A DNA stretch of 64,000 nucleotides from Novosphingobium album (ex Hu et al. 2023) (GTDB lineage: Bacteria; Pseudomonadota; Alphaproteobacteria; Sphingomonadales; Sphingomonadaceae). The notes beneath the pieces are model-generated. The model was not told where the DNA came from, did not search any database, and saw only the letters and a program-made list of their open reading frames with translations. The stretch is taken from positions 62,001 to 126,000 of the forward strand of contig NZ_JALHLE010000005.1 in assembly GCF_022832385.1 (NCBI RefSeq), read 5' to 3'. The position numbers were made by a program, and so were the translations under genes. Below are positions 19,282 through 28,049 of the stretch, piece by piece (within the stretch, counting starts at the first letter, position 1; each line of letters starts with the position of its first letter).

Positions 19282-19302
19282 AATGACAAGAACGATGTCA
19301 TT
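19282..19302. promoter_or_regulatory. inverted repeat, candidate operator of the TonB receptor gene
   Basis: A perfect 7-bp inverted repeat, AATGACA-N7-TGTCATT, lies 184 bp upstream of the receptor start. Its arms share TGACA/TGTC with the two palindromes about 35 bp upstream. The rest of the 265-bp gap holds no gene, and a purine-rich ribosome-binding region (GGGGAGAGAGGGG) ends it. Confidence 0.4.
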
Positions 19303-19485
19303 GTCTGTTCCAGCATTGCGGGGCAGCCGCGATTGAGGCCGCCCCAGCCACGTCTAAAGTCGCGGCGCTAACCGGCACAAATAGCCGGAAGGGAGAAAAC
19401 GGACCGGACCGTCGGGCGTAAGGACGCTGCACGGATATCAGCCCCGCAGAAGGGCTTCGGTCCCCAAAGGGGAGAGAGGGGAACA

Positions 19486-21936
19486 ATGAACAGGAAGATT
19501 CCACTGCTCGCGGCCACTGCGCTGGTCTTTGTCGAGCCCTGGACGGTCGCGCAGGCACAGAGTGCCGGAGACGTGGGCGCCCCGGAGATCATCGTTACCG
19601 CGCGCAAGCGGCAGGAATCGATCCTCAAGGTGCCGGTCGTCGAAACCGTTCTCGATTCGTCGGTCCTTCAGCAGTCACAGATCACGGACATGCAAGCCGT
19701 CACCACCAAGGTTCCCGGCCTGTTCGTGGGCACATCGGTACTGGCCATCGGTTCGCAGATCTCGCTGCGCGGCGTCGGCACCAGCGCGCTCGATGCCGGT
19801 ATCGACCAGTCCGTCTCGCTCAACATCGATGGCCAGCAGTTCAGCCAGGGCCTGACGTTCAAGAGCGGCCTGTTCGATCTGGCCCAGGCCGAAGTCCTCA
19901 AGGGACCACAGGCACTGTTCTTCGGCAAGAACAGCCCCGGCGGCGTGATTGCGCTGACGACCGCCGATCCGGGCAACGAAGTCGAAGTGATCGCCCGCGC
20001 CAGCTATGAGTTCGAAGCGCGCGAACCGCGCACCGAACTGATCCTCTCCGGTCCTCTGTCCGACACCCTTGGCGCGCGTCTCGCCGGAACATGGTCGGAC
20101 CGAAAGGGCTACTTCAAGAATACGGCGGTCGCACTTCCCGGTCTGGGCGGCACGACCCTTGGCGGCCGCAACGGCAGCAACGAGAACTGGATCGTCCGCG
20201 GCACCCTCCTCTGGCAACCCAGCACCGATTTCAAGGCGCGGCTGAAGGTCAACGTCACTCGCGACAACAGCGACAGTCCGTCGGCACTGCAAGGCGTGTC
20301 CTGCCCTTACGGAACCGGCCCCGGCGCGCTGGGAATCCAGTTCCTCGGCGGCACGCACCCATGCCGGGAAGACAGAGAGGTCGAATACGTCGGCATGGAT
20401 GCCAACTTCTTCGGCGGCGTGTTCCCGGACGGTTCACCGGCCTTGCGTAACGGCGGGGTTCCCTTCACCGATATCAAGCAGCATTTCGGCGTACTGGAGA
20501 TGGACTACAACGTCACACCCGATATCGCCCTCACCTCGACCACAACCTACTATCACAACACTACCGACACGATGGCTAACGGCGTCTATTCAGGGGCTGC
20601 GGGTCCGACGCTGTTTGCCGACAATCACTTCAAGCGGCGCGATACGACGCAGGAACTGCGCCTTGAATCGGACTTCAAGGACTCGCCGCTCAACTTCCTC
20701 GTCGGCGGTTATTACCAGGATGCGCGGATGAAGAACCGCATCTACGTCGGCGGCAATACGGCTCTCGGCCTGCCGGCGACACTGACGGCCGGCACACATG
20801 ACGTGGACATCAAATCCGCATCGCTTTTCGGACAACTCCGCTGGAAGCCGGTGGAAACGCTGGAGATCGCGGGCGGCGTACGCTGGACCGACGAAACCCG
20901 CAAGGATGCCGCAACCACGCTGACCAGCGCGGCAACCAACACCTACACGCCGGTCGATCTGATCACCCCCAAGATCAATTCGAAAAACTGGTCGCCCGAA
21001 CTGACGGTCACATATACGCCTACAGATAATTTCACCGTGTTTGGTGCCCTCAAGCAGGGTTACAAGTCCGGTTCCTACTCCATCACGACACCGGCCAGTT
21101 CCACCAAGGACAACTCGTTTGGGGACGAGAAGGTTCAGGGCGGAGAGATCGGCTTCAAGGCACGGACGGCGGACCGCAGCCTGAACGTCAACACCGCGTT
21201 CTACTACTACAAGTTCAAGGGGTTGCAGGTTGGCGTGTCGCAGCCGGCCGACACGAACGGCATTCCTGAATTGCGCACGCTCAATGCCGGTTCATCGCGC
21301 ACCTATGGTATCGACTTCGACGCAACCTACCGCCCGCCTGAAGTGCCCGGACTGGGGCTCAACCTCTCGGTCAACTGGAACAGGGCCAAGTTCCTGAGCC
21401 TGCATGGGGTACCATGCTACGGTGGCCAGACTATTGCGCTGGGATGCACGGAATCCGAAATTCCCGGCTCCAATCCGCAAACTTTCACAGCATCCGATGC
21501 CAGCGGCGAGCCGTTGGAGAAGGCCCCCGTGTGGCAGGTCATCGGCGGCTTCGACTACGACACCTCGATTTCGGACAGCATGAATCTGGTGTTCGGCGGT
21601 TCGGCGCAGGCCTCGACGAAGTACAAGGCCGTGATCGGAGAACGCGAAGACTACTATCAGCGCGGCTACGCCAAGCTGAATGCCTACATCACTTTGAAGG
21701 GCGTAGACGACCGGTGGGAGCTTTCGCTGATCGGCAACAATCTCAACGATGTTCTGCGCGCCGGCTATTGCGCCAATACCGACCTGCAGAACACCACCGT
21801 GTTCACGCGCTTTGCGCAGGTTACCGGCCAGGCCACCAACCCGACCGGCAAGACCGACGACGTTGGCTGCGTGGTCGAGCCGGGCCGAAGTGTCTTTATC
21901 AAACTTACGCTGCGCCCGCTGGGCATGTTCCAGTAA
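19486..21936 (+). CDS. TonB-dependent outer membrane receptor
   Basis: An 816-residue receptor with a signal peptide cleaved after about residue 25 (TVAQAQSAGD). A TonB-box-like segment (EIIVTARKRQESILKVPVVE), a plug domain at about residues 45-160 (ISLRGVGTSALDAGIDQSV, GPQALFFGKNSPGG) and a 22-strand barrel follow. The FIKLTLRPLGMFQ terminus is a usual end for sphingomonad receptors. It is of the type that imports organic substrates rather than siderophores, inferred from its place at the edge of a catabolic island. It faces the catabolic operon and is followed by a strong terminator. Confidence 0.93.
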   Translation: MNRKIPLLAATALVFVEPWTVAQAQSAGDVGAPEIIVTARKRQESILKVPVVETVLDSSVLQQSQITDMQAVTTKVPGLFVGTSVLAIGSQISLRGVGTSALDAGIDQSVSLNIDGQQFSQGLTFKSGLFDLAQAEVLKGPQALFFGKNSPGGVIALTTADPGNEVEVIARASYEFEAREPRTELILSGPLSDTLGARLAGTWSDRKGYFKNTAVALPGLGGTTLGGRNGSNENWIVRGTLLWQPSTDFKARLKVNVTRDNSDSPSALQGVSCPYGTGPGALGIQFLGGTHPCREDREVEYVGMDANFFGGVFPDGSPALRNGGVPFTDIKQHFGVLEMDYNVTPDIALTSTTTYYHNTTDTMANGVYSGAAGPTLFADNHFKRRDTTQELRLESDFKDSPLNFLVGGYYQDARMKNRIYVGGNTALGLPATLTAGTHDVDIKSASLFGQLRWKPVETLEIAGGVRWTDETRKDAATTLTSAATNTYTPVDLITPKINSKNWSPELTVTYTPTDNFTVFGALKQGYKSGSYSITTPASSTKDNSFGDEKVQGGEIGFKARTADRSLNVNTAFYYYKFKGLQVGVSQPADTNGIPELRTLNAGSSRTYGIDFDATYRPPEVPGLGLNLSVNWNRAKFLSLHGVPCYGGQTIALGCTESEIPGSNPQTFTASDASGEPLEKAPVWQVIGGFDYDTSISDSMNLVFGGSAQASTKYKAVIGEREDYYQRGYAKLNAYITLKGVDDRWELSLIGNNLNDVLRAGYCANTDLQNTTVFTRFAQVTGQATNPTGKTDDVGCVVEPGRSVFIKLTLRPLGMFQ

Positions 21937-21965
21937 AAACATAAAGCAGCGCCATTCGGGGAGTT

Positions 21966-21994
21966 GGCGGGCCGGGCAACCGGCCCGCCCTTTT
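21966..21994 (+). terminator. rho-independent terminator after the TonB receptor gene
   Basis: A perfect 10-bp GC stem (GGCGGGCCGG pairing with CCGGCCCGCC) closes a GCAA tetraloop of the stable GNRA type and is followed by CTTTTG. It starts 29 bp after the receptor stop and would uncouple the receptor transcript from the acyl-CoA ligase downstream. Confidence 0.88.
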
Positions 21995-22086
21995 GTTTCC
22001 CCCGCGCGTGGCGGCTTGGAACGAAGCTTGGTGGCGTTCCATGCAACGGCGGTGACCGCCTCACAATGCAGAGGCAAAGATGCCCC

Positions 22087-23721
22087 ATGCTTGAAACCGA
22101 TGCCCATGTCCCAGCCGATGCCTTGGAAGAAGTGCCCTCGACCGTGCCGGACCTTCTGGCTGCAGCAGTCAGGGACCGGGGAGAGGCCGATGCCATTGCC
22201 ACCGTCGCAGAGACAATCACCTACAGGGAACTCGATCAGAGGAGTGCACGGCTTGCCCGCGCATTGCTGACCGCAGGCGCTGGCAAAGGGACGCGCATCG
22301 CCCTGCTCGCCCCCGATGGCATATTCTGGATCACGGCGTTCCTGGCCAGCCTGCGGATAGGAGCCCTGCTGACCTGTCTGAGCACGCTCGCCAGCCCCAA
22401 GGAACTCGGTCATATGCTGCGCAACAGCGACGTGCAGTTTCTGCTCGCGGCGCGCAGGTTCCTCAGCCACGATTATGGCGAGAAGCTGGCGGTGGCTTTT
22501 CCCGAATTGGATGCAGCAACGGCCGGGCAGCTTCAGATCACCGCTGCACCGTATCTTCGCCGCATCTGGATGGACGATCCCTCGGGCCTGCCATGGAGCG
22601 AGCCTGTCGAAGGGCTGTTGGCACTGGCGGATGGCCACGACGCGCCCTCACCATCGCTGCTGACCGCTGCCGAAGCGCAAGTCCGTCCGGCCGACGAGGC
22701 GGTCATCGTCTACACCTCCGGAAGCACCTCGCTGCCCAAGGCGGTGGTGCATTCGCAGTGGAACGTCACGCGCCACCCGCCCGAACTGGCGAAGCTGTTT
22801 CTGGTGAAAGCCGGTGACCGCATGCTGCCGATGCTGCCGGCATTCTGGCTGGGCGGAATGGCCATGGCGATGCAGGTCCTGAGTCAGGGTGCGACGCTTG
22901 TCTATCCGGCCTCACCCGATCTCGACACGGTGCTCGAAACGATCCAGCGGTGTGGTGTCACGCGGCTCAACGGCTGGGGTGACGGCCTCGTGCGCCTGCG
23001 CGCTCTTGCCACAGAACGCGGCATCGATGCGGACGCCATCGTCGGCCTCGGGCCCTTCCGCGATGAAGCCGGAGAACTGATTCCGCCACACCTCCAGTCG
23101 AACATGCTGGGAATGAGCGAGACCTTCGCCCCACACAGCGCCGAACCGATCAACGCCCGCTTGCCTGCCGATAAACCGGGTGCATCGGGACGTGCGGTAA
23201 ATGCCTACGAACGCCGCGTTGTCGATCCCGAAACAGGATTGGAAGTGACTACGGGAGACGTGGGCGAACTTCAACTGCGCGGCGGCGCCCTTATGAACGG
23301 CTTCTACGGGAAACGGCGCTGTGAAGTGTTCACACCCGATGGCTATTATCCGACCGGCGACCTCGTGCGGATCGACTCCGATGGCTACCTGACCTTCGTC
23401 GCGCGCCGCAACGACATGATCAAGACCCGCGCGGCCAATGTGTCCCGTCTCGAAGTCGAAGCGGCCCTGCGCGAATTGCCCGGCGTCGCCAACTGCGTCG
23501 TCACTGGATTGCCCGACGCCGAGTTTGGCCAGATCGTTGCGGCGGCAGTGGTGCCCGCAGAAGGGACGGAACCCGATGCTGATTTGCTGCGCGAAATGCT
23601 GCGCGGCACCGTATCCAGCTACAAAGTCCCGCGCCGCATTTTATTCGTGAGCGAGAACGACATTCCGCGCACCACAACCGGCAAGCTCAAGCTGGATCAA
23701 CTCGCCGGTCTCTTCCCATAG
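22087..23721 (+). CDS. AMP-dependent acyl-CoA synthetase/ligase
   Basis: A 544-residue ANL-superfamily adenylating enzyme. The phosphate-binding loop reads VYTSGSTSLPKAVVHS, with Ser where TSGSTGxPK normally has its last Gly. Also visible are YYPTGDLVRIDSDG, the hinge VARRNDMIKTRAANVS and the catalytic-lysine segment TTGKLKLDQL near the C-terminus. It would activate a carboxylate to its CoA thioester at the cost of ATP. The start at 22087 removes a GC-rich leader without family similarity; an alternative ATG is 22066. It is convergent with the CMD gene, with a 2-bp gap. Confidence 0.88.
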   Translation: MLETDAHVPADALEEVPSTVPDLLAAAVRDRGEADAIATVAETITYRELDQRSARLARALLTAGAGKGTRIALLAPDGIFWITAFLASLRIGALLTCLSTLASPKELGHMLRNSDVQFLLAARRFLSHDYGEKLAVAFPELDAATAGQLQITAAPYLRRIWMDDPSGLPWSEPVEGLLALADGHDAPSPSLLTAAEAQVRPADEAVIVYTSGSTSLPKAVVHSQWNVTRHPPELAKLFLVKAGDRMLPMLPAFWLGGMAMAMQVLSQGATLVYPASPDLDTVLETIQRCGVTRLNGWGDGLVRLRALATERGIDADAIVGLGPFRDEAGELIPPHLQSNMLGMSETFAPHSAEPINARLPADKPGASGRAVNAYERRVVDPETGLEVTTGDVGELQLRGGALMNGFYGKRRCEVFTPDGYYPTGDLVRIDSDGYLTFVARRNDMIKTRAANVSRLEVEAALRELPGVANCVVTGLPDAEFGQIVAAAVVPAEGTEPDADLLREMLRGTVSSYKVPRRILFVSENDIPRTTTGKLKLDQLAGLFP

Positions 23722-23723
23722 AG

Positions 23724-24275
23724 TCAGTCCTGTTCGGCGTAGTCCCGCAAGGCGTTGAAGCTTTCGAGATCTGGCTCCAGCTTGATGTCGAAGCTCTTCG
23801 TCAGCATACCCATGGTGTGATAGCAGCCGGCGAGGAACACGATCTCCATCATCTGTTCCTGCGAATAACGGCGGGCCAGACGCGCCCATGTGGTATCGCC
23901 GATCCTCTGCTCGCTGTAGAGTTCCGCGCACGCTGCCAGCACATCGTGATCATCCTCTGTCAGGACCTCACCCTCGCCACTGATGAACGCACGGATCTCG
24001 TCGTCTGACAGGCCGCACTTTCGCGAAATGACGACGTGATGGGTCTTCTCGTAGACGTCGCCGCACAGCTCCAGTACCCGCAGGCAGACGATCTGGCGGT
24101 CTCTCGCGGGCAAGACGGTATCGGCGATCAGTTCCTTCAGCCAGGGCACGAACGTGCCGTACATGCGCGGGCTGTTGATCAGCACGCGGCTGAATTCGAG
24201 GTAAGTCCATTCGCCCACGAGGGTTTTCTGCTCTTCGCTGAATGCCGCTGGATCGAGCGCGGGTATTCTGGTCAT
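23724..24275 (-). CDS. carboxymuconolactone decarboxylase-family (AhpD-like) protein
   Basis: A 183-residue helical protein of the CMD family. The core motif ELCGDVYEKTHHVVIS holds a Cys, a Glu and His residues at about positions 75-90, and GCYHTMGMLTKSF lies near the C-terminus. It has a single Cys rather than the CxxC of AhpD peroxidase partners, so a decarboxylase- or isomerase-like role is as likely as a redox one. GGGAGAAGC precedes the chosen ATG by 4 bases. It is the last gene of the minus-strand catabolic operon, 19 bp after the SDR. Confidence 0.8.
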   Translation of the reverse strand: MTRIPALDPAAFSEEQKTLVGEWTYLEFSRVLINSPRMYGTFVPWLKELIADTVLPARDRQIVCLRVLELCGDVYEKTHHVVISRKCGLSDDEIRAFISGEGEVLTEDDHDVLAACAELYSEQRIGDTTWARLARRYSQEQMMEIVFLAGCYHTMGMLTKSFDIKLEPDLESFNALRDYAEQD

Positions 24276-24294
24276 TGGGCTTCTCCCTGATCTG

Positions 24295-25047
24295 TTATTG
24301 CGTGGTCCAGCCACCGTCGACGGCAATGGCCTGACCGTTGAGGAACCGTCCGCCATCGCTGCACAGGAACAGCGCCGTAGCAGCAATTTCCGAAGGCTCG
24401 CCCAGGCGCCCCATCGGGCTTGCATCAAGCAGGCTCTGCAGCAGGTCCTGCGGCAGATTCGCGTTCATTTGGGTGTTGATCGTACCCGGACAGATCGCGT
24501 TCACCGTGATCCCTTCGCGCGCATATTCCAGCGCGGCGGTCTTGGTCAGGCCCACGACACCGTGCTTCGCGGCGACATAGGCCGCGAATGTCGCCGCACC
24601 AACCAGCCCGGCCACCGATGCACAATTCACGATGGCGCCGCCGCCGGTCCGCAACATCGCCGGGATCTGATGGCGCATGCAATGGAAAGTACCGGTGAGA
24701 TCGACAGCCAGCACACGGTTCCAGTTCTCAAGCGTGCAATCAGCTGTACGATTGCCGTGCTCGCCGTCGATACCCGCCGCATTGAAGGCTGCATCGAGGC
24801 GCCCGAATGCGGACAAGGTTGCCGCTACCGCCGCAGCAACCGAGGCGTCATCAGTTACATCGCATGCTACAAACCGGCATGTTCCGACAGCCTCGAGATC
24901 TCCTTGAGCCTTCGCACCAGCTACAGGATCGCGATCGACCAGCACAGTCGCATACCCGGCCTTCACGAAAGCCTCCGCCGTTGCCCGACCGATCCCCGAT
25001 GCTGCACCTGTCACAAAGGCGACCCTGCGCCCTTCGGCTTCACTCAT
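24295..25047 (-). CDS. SDR-family NAD(P)-dependent oxidoreductase
   Basis: A 250-residue classical short-chain dehydrogenase. It has the nucleotide-binding TGAASGIGRATAEA near residue 14, the NAAG-like motif FNAAGIDG, the catalytic Ser in IVNCASVAGLVG, YVAAKHGV (Tyr and Lys), and ending IAVDGGWTTQ. It oxidises or reduces a hydroxyl/keto group with NAD(P). It lies in the minus-strand catabolic operon 30 bp downstream of the PhyH gene. Confidence 0.92.
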   Translation of the reverse strand: MSEAEGRRVAFVTGAASGIGRATAEAFVKAGYATVLVDRDPVAGAKAQGDLEAVGTCRFVACDVTDDASVAAAVAATLSAFGRLDAAFNAAGIDGEHGNRTADCTLENWNRVLAVDLTGTFHCMRHQIPAMLRTGGGAIVNCASVAGLVGAATFAAYVAAKHGVVGLTKTAALEYAREGITVNAICPGTINTQMNANLPQDLLQSLLDASPMGRLGEPSEIAATALFLCSDGGRFLNGQAIAVDGGWTTQ

Positions 25048-25077
25048 GGTGATATTCTCTCCCCAAACGGTTGTGTC

Positions 25078-25890
25078 TTAGTCGGCGATGATCGGAAATG
25101 TCGCGTCGGGGAACTTGCCATAAGGCGTCATCCCATGCGCATCGGGCACGAAGGCCTCGGGCGGCGCGCCGTTCCAGCGGGCGTCGGCCGGCTGCGGCAG
25201 GACCAGATAGGCCCAGCGTGGAACATCGAGATTGTTCTGCCCCGCTCCGTGCACCGTCAAGTGACTGTGCGCGGTAACGTCGCCCAGTTCATAGGTGACC
25301 TGCTCGGTCATCGGCAGGTCCTCCAGTTCGGGATAGACCTCGCGGATGTCCTTGCCGTCATAGCTTGTGTAGTTGCCCAGTACGCCCAGCTTGTGCGAAC
25401 CTTCGATGAAGGACATCGTACCGGCCTCGGGTCCGTAGCCTGCTAGCGGAATCCAGAAGGTCATGCCGCCGGAACGATCCACTGCGAAAGTGATGAAGTC
25501 CTGATGGAAGCTGGTGGCGCCATTGCCCTGGTTGCGGGTCTTCTTTGCTGCGGGCAGCTTGGGTGCGAAGAAGTCGTTGAATAGCCGCACAGGCACGTTG
25601 GCCTTGCGCGCCATCAGTGCCTTTGCTGCGGCACCGATACCGTGCAGCATGGGACGCACCGCAGGGTCGGCGTAACCGCTGGCTGCCTGCGCATTGAAAT
25701 AGGGCTGGTCGATCCCGTAGGGCGGATTGCTGTCGCCGTCCTCGCCCATGATGCCCTGTGCCTTGCGCAACAGCGTTGCGATCATTTCGGGCTCGATAAA
25801 GCGCTTGAGGAGGACCCAGCCCTTCTCCTGATAATGCGCCACTTCCTCCGGCGTGATCGTGCGGCAGGGCGAAACGGTGACAATGTCCAT
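25078..25890 (-). CDS. phytanoyl-CoA dioxygenase (PhyH) family protein
   Basis: A 270-residue Fe(II)/2-oxoglutarate-dependent oxygenase. The metal-binding H-x-D is in GATSFHQDFITF at about residues 126-135. The distal His lies in LGDVTAHSHLTVHGAG, and the basic residue for 2-oxoglutarate in DVPRWAYLV. The family hydroxylates branched-chain acyl-CoAs or free small molecules. Together with the Rieske oxygenase and P450 of the same operon it gives three different oxygenases, pointing to a hydrocarbon-rich substrate such as a terpenoid or steroid (inference). Confidence 0.87.
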   Translation of the reverse strand: MDIVTVSPCRTITPEEVAHYQEKGWVLLKRFIEPEMIATLLRKAQGIMGEDGDSNPPYGIDQPYFNAQAASGYADPAVRPMLHGIGAAAKALMARKANVPVRLFNDFFAPKLPAAKKTRNQGNGATSFHQDFITFAVDRSGGMTFWIPLAGYGPEAGTMSFIEGSHKLGVLGNYTSYDGKDIREVYPELEDLPMTEQVTYELGDVTAHSHLTVHGAGQNNLDVPRWAYLVLPQPADARWNGAPPEAFVPDAHGMTPYGKFPDATFPIIAD

Positions 25891-25933
25891 GGATGCTCCC
25901 TCGAATGGCTCAGGCCGCAGCCTGCTCGCGGTC

Positions 25934-27145
25934 CTAGGCCGCCAGAATCCGCGTCACGACATGGTGCTGGTGGCGCAGCGCCAGTTCGTGATCGTGATAG
26001 TGAAACTCCCGGATCTGGCCGGAATCGAGCGCCCGCTGGATGCGTTCGAGCGTCGAGAAATCCTCCATCACCACGTCGCGGAATTCGACCATGGTGTTCT
26101 CCTGCCCGAAGCGCTCAGCTGCGGTCCCGGCGGGTTTCACGAACACCCGCTGGCGGTAGAGGCTGCGGTTGGGCCCCAGCGGCCAGACCTGATGTGCGGT
26201 GTACATGCCCGCCGAGAGCGTAAAGCTCAGCGTCGGGAAAAACATGATGAGGTCGACCGTCCAGAACGGCGAACGGGTGGCATTGATCCCCGGCGGATAG
26301 CCGCGTGCGCCGCCAGCCACGTTCTGCGCGGCAGATGCATGGAAATAGGCCAGCTTCTGCACCGGCTTGGGCTCGGCCTGTACCGAGTAGTGCGAATTGG
26401 TGCGGTGGTTGCCGCGAATGCGAACGTCGAGCAGACGGCCCATCGGATTGCCCGATGCCATCATGGTTGGCGCTGCAGAGTTCGGATGCAGCACCGGGAT
26501 GTGATGGACTTCGGCCGGGCTGTCGTTCACCAGCTTCCAGTTGCAGGCGATCTCGCATTCCCACTGGTAGGACTGGGTGCATTGGCTCCAGGGATAATCC
26601 GCCGTGTCGGCGCCCTGCTCGCCCAGCCATTCCTCCAGTGTCTGTGATGGCTCTTCCTCGGGACAGACGAAAATGAAGCCCTGCCACACGCCGCAAGCGA
26701 TGCGCCTGAGGCCCATCTTCGCCTTGTCGCATCCAAAGAATCCTTCCTCATCGCGGATGCGCTTGAGGTCGCCTTCAAGGTCGAATGACCAGCCATGGAA
26801 ACGGCAGGTAAACAGGCCTGCGCTATGCCCCTCACTGCGGTGCTCGGCGACGTTGCCGCGATGGGTGCAGACGTTGTGGAAAGCGTTGACCTTCCCGTCC
26901 CGCGCCCGGCAGACGAGGATCTCGTAGCCGAACGTCGGGAGGTCCGTGGTGAAGAAATCCCCGGCGCGCGCAATCTGCTCGACCCGGCCGATCATGTACC
27001 AGGAGCGGCGCAGGATTGCGTCCATCTCCTTCGCGTAGATGGCAGGCTCGTGATAGATCGCGGTATCGACTGGCCCGGTCCCGATTTCAGGGTAGTGCGC
27101 AGTGATGCCGATGTCCGGAACCGGAGGCGTGGCCATCTCGTTCAT
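25934..27145 (-). CDS. aromatic ring-hydroxylating-type Rieske oxygenase, alpha subunit
   Basis: A 403-residue oxygenase component. The Rieske [2Fe-2S] motif reads CTHRGN (Cys-x-His) followed by CRFHGWSFD (Cys-x2-His) at about residues 85-108. The mononuclear iron site is in NDSPAEVHHIPVLHP near residue 200. No reductase, ferredoxin or beta-subunit gene is next to it, so electrons must come from elsewhere. The start overlaps the stop of the 125-residue unknown gene by 4 bp. It probably hydroxylates or demethylates a ring or terpenoid compound. Confidence 0.9.
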   Translation of the reverse strand: MNEMATPPVPDIGITAHYPEIGTGPVDTAIYHEPAIYAKEMDAILRRSWYMIGRVEQIARAGDFFTTDLPTFGYEILVCRARDGKVNAFHNVCTHRGNVAEHRSEGHSAGLFTCRFHGWSFDLEGDLKRIRDEEGFFGCDKAKMGLRRIACGVWQGFIFVCPEEEPSQTLEEWLGEQGADTADYPWSQCTQSYQWECEIACNWKLVNDSPAEVHHIPVLHPNSAAPTMMASGNPMGRLLDVRIRGNHRTNSHYSVQAEPKPVQKLAYFHASAAQNVAGGARGYPPGINATRSPFWTVDLIMFFPTLSFTLSAGMYTAHQVWPLGPNRSLYRQRVFVKPAGTAAERFGQENTMVEFRDVVMEDFSTLERIQRALDSGQIREFHYHDHELALRHQHHVVTRILAA

Positions 27146-27519
27146 GCAGGCTCTCCCGCAAAGGCCTGCGCAGCGCTGTCGGAGATCTGGCGCAGGTAGC
27201 GCACGCGCTCGACCGGAAACCCATCATAGACGCGGGGATCGCCATACCATTCGACAGCGGGCGCGACTTCGGCCAGCATCAGCATGAGCCGCAGCAGGTT
27301 CTCTTCCGGCCCCGCCAATGCGCCGAGTTGATGATGCCGCAGATGCGCCAGCACCGCTTCCCCGCGCGGCAGCATCGCGTCATAGAATTCGCGCAGCGCG
27401 GCAATGGGGCTGGCTTGCCGCGTCGCCATGCGTGTGACAGCATCGGGCTGCACCCAATCCGGGACGAAGCGCTCCAGATCCGCGAAGCCCTCGGGCAGCA
27501 AAGGCGCCGCCATGCTCAT
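27142..27519 (-). CDS. hypothetical protein coupled to the Rieske oxygenase gene
   Basis: A 125-residue, mainly helical, cysteine-free protein (PLLPEGFADLERFVPDWVQPD at the start, ERVRYLRQISDSAAQAF at the end) with no membrane segment. I do not recognise a family. It overlaps the VOC gene stop and the oxygenase start by 4 bp on each side, so it is translated with them. A small accessory or beta-like subunit for the Rieske oxygenase is possible but unproven. Confidence 0.78.
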   Translation of the reverse strand: MSMAAPLLPEGFADLERFVPDWVQPDAVTRMATRQASPIAALREFYDAMLPRGEAVLAHLRHHQLGALAGPEENLLRLMLMLAEVAPAVEWYGDPRVYDGFPVERVRYLRQISDSAAQAFAGEPA

Positions 27520-28049
27520 CCCAATGTCCGGATGGGATCGCTGCCGTTCCAGCCTTCAGCAGCGGCGCGGAAGGCACCGAAGACTTGCGCGGCTATGGGA
27601 TTGGCCGTGATCAGTTCGGTCAGGTAGCCAAGCTGCGCCGTGGTATCGATGTAGCACGTGCGAGCACCCATCATTAGCCCCTCGAACGCCATCTCCGCGC
27701 CGTTGGACAGATAGGCCTCACGCTCGTCGGCATAGTTCTCGCAGTAGAGCCCGGTGTGATGAAAACCCGCCTTGCCGAAAGGCACGACGTCGGTCCACAC
27801 GCCCGGACGATCATCGAGCGGCTGCACCAGTTCGATTTGCGTGGCCCCATACTGGCCGATGGCGGCGCGGTGCGGGGCAATGTCGGACGGCGTACCGCGG
27901 TAGACACCGTCCTCGAAATGCACGTCCTCGAACAGAAAGAACGGTCCCGCGCCGGTCGTCTGCACCCAGTGGCCGATCGCGGTCTCCAGATCGGGCACGA
28001 CCCAGCACAGCTGCATGATATCCTTGTTGCGATCCGAAGGGGCGATCAT
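27516..28049 (-). CDS. VOC-superfamily (glyoxalase-like) protein
   Basis: A 177-residue protein with the paired beta-alpha-beta3 modules of the vicinal oxygen chelate superfamily. It begins DIMQLCWVVPDLETAIGHWV, then GATQIELVQPLDD, GFHHTGLYCENY and LGYLTELI. His and Glu residues in these strands could bind a metal, as in methylmalonyl-CoA epimerase and extradiol dioxygenases. The start at 28049 overlaps the amidohydrolase stop by 4 bp. The role in the catabolic operon is unknown; isomerisation or ring opening of an intermediate is plausible. Confidence 0.84.
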   Translation of the reverse strand: MIAPSDRNKDIMQLCWVVPDLETAIGHWVQTTGAGPFFLFEDVHFEDGVYRGTPSDIAPHRAAIGQYGATQIELVQPLDDRPGVWTDVVPFGKAGFHHTGLYCENYADEREAYLSNGAEMAFEGLMMGARTCYIDTTAQLGYLTELITANPIAAQVFGAFRAAAEGWNGSDPIRTLG

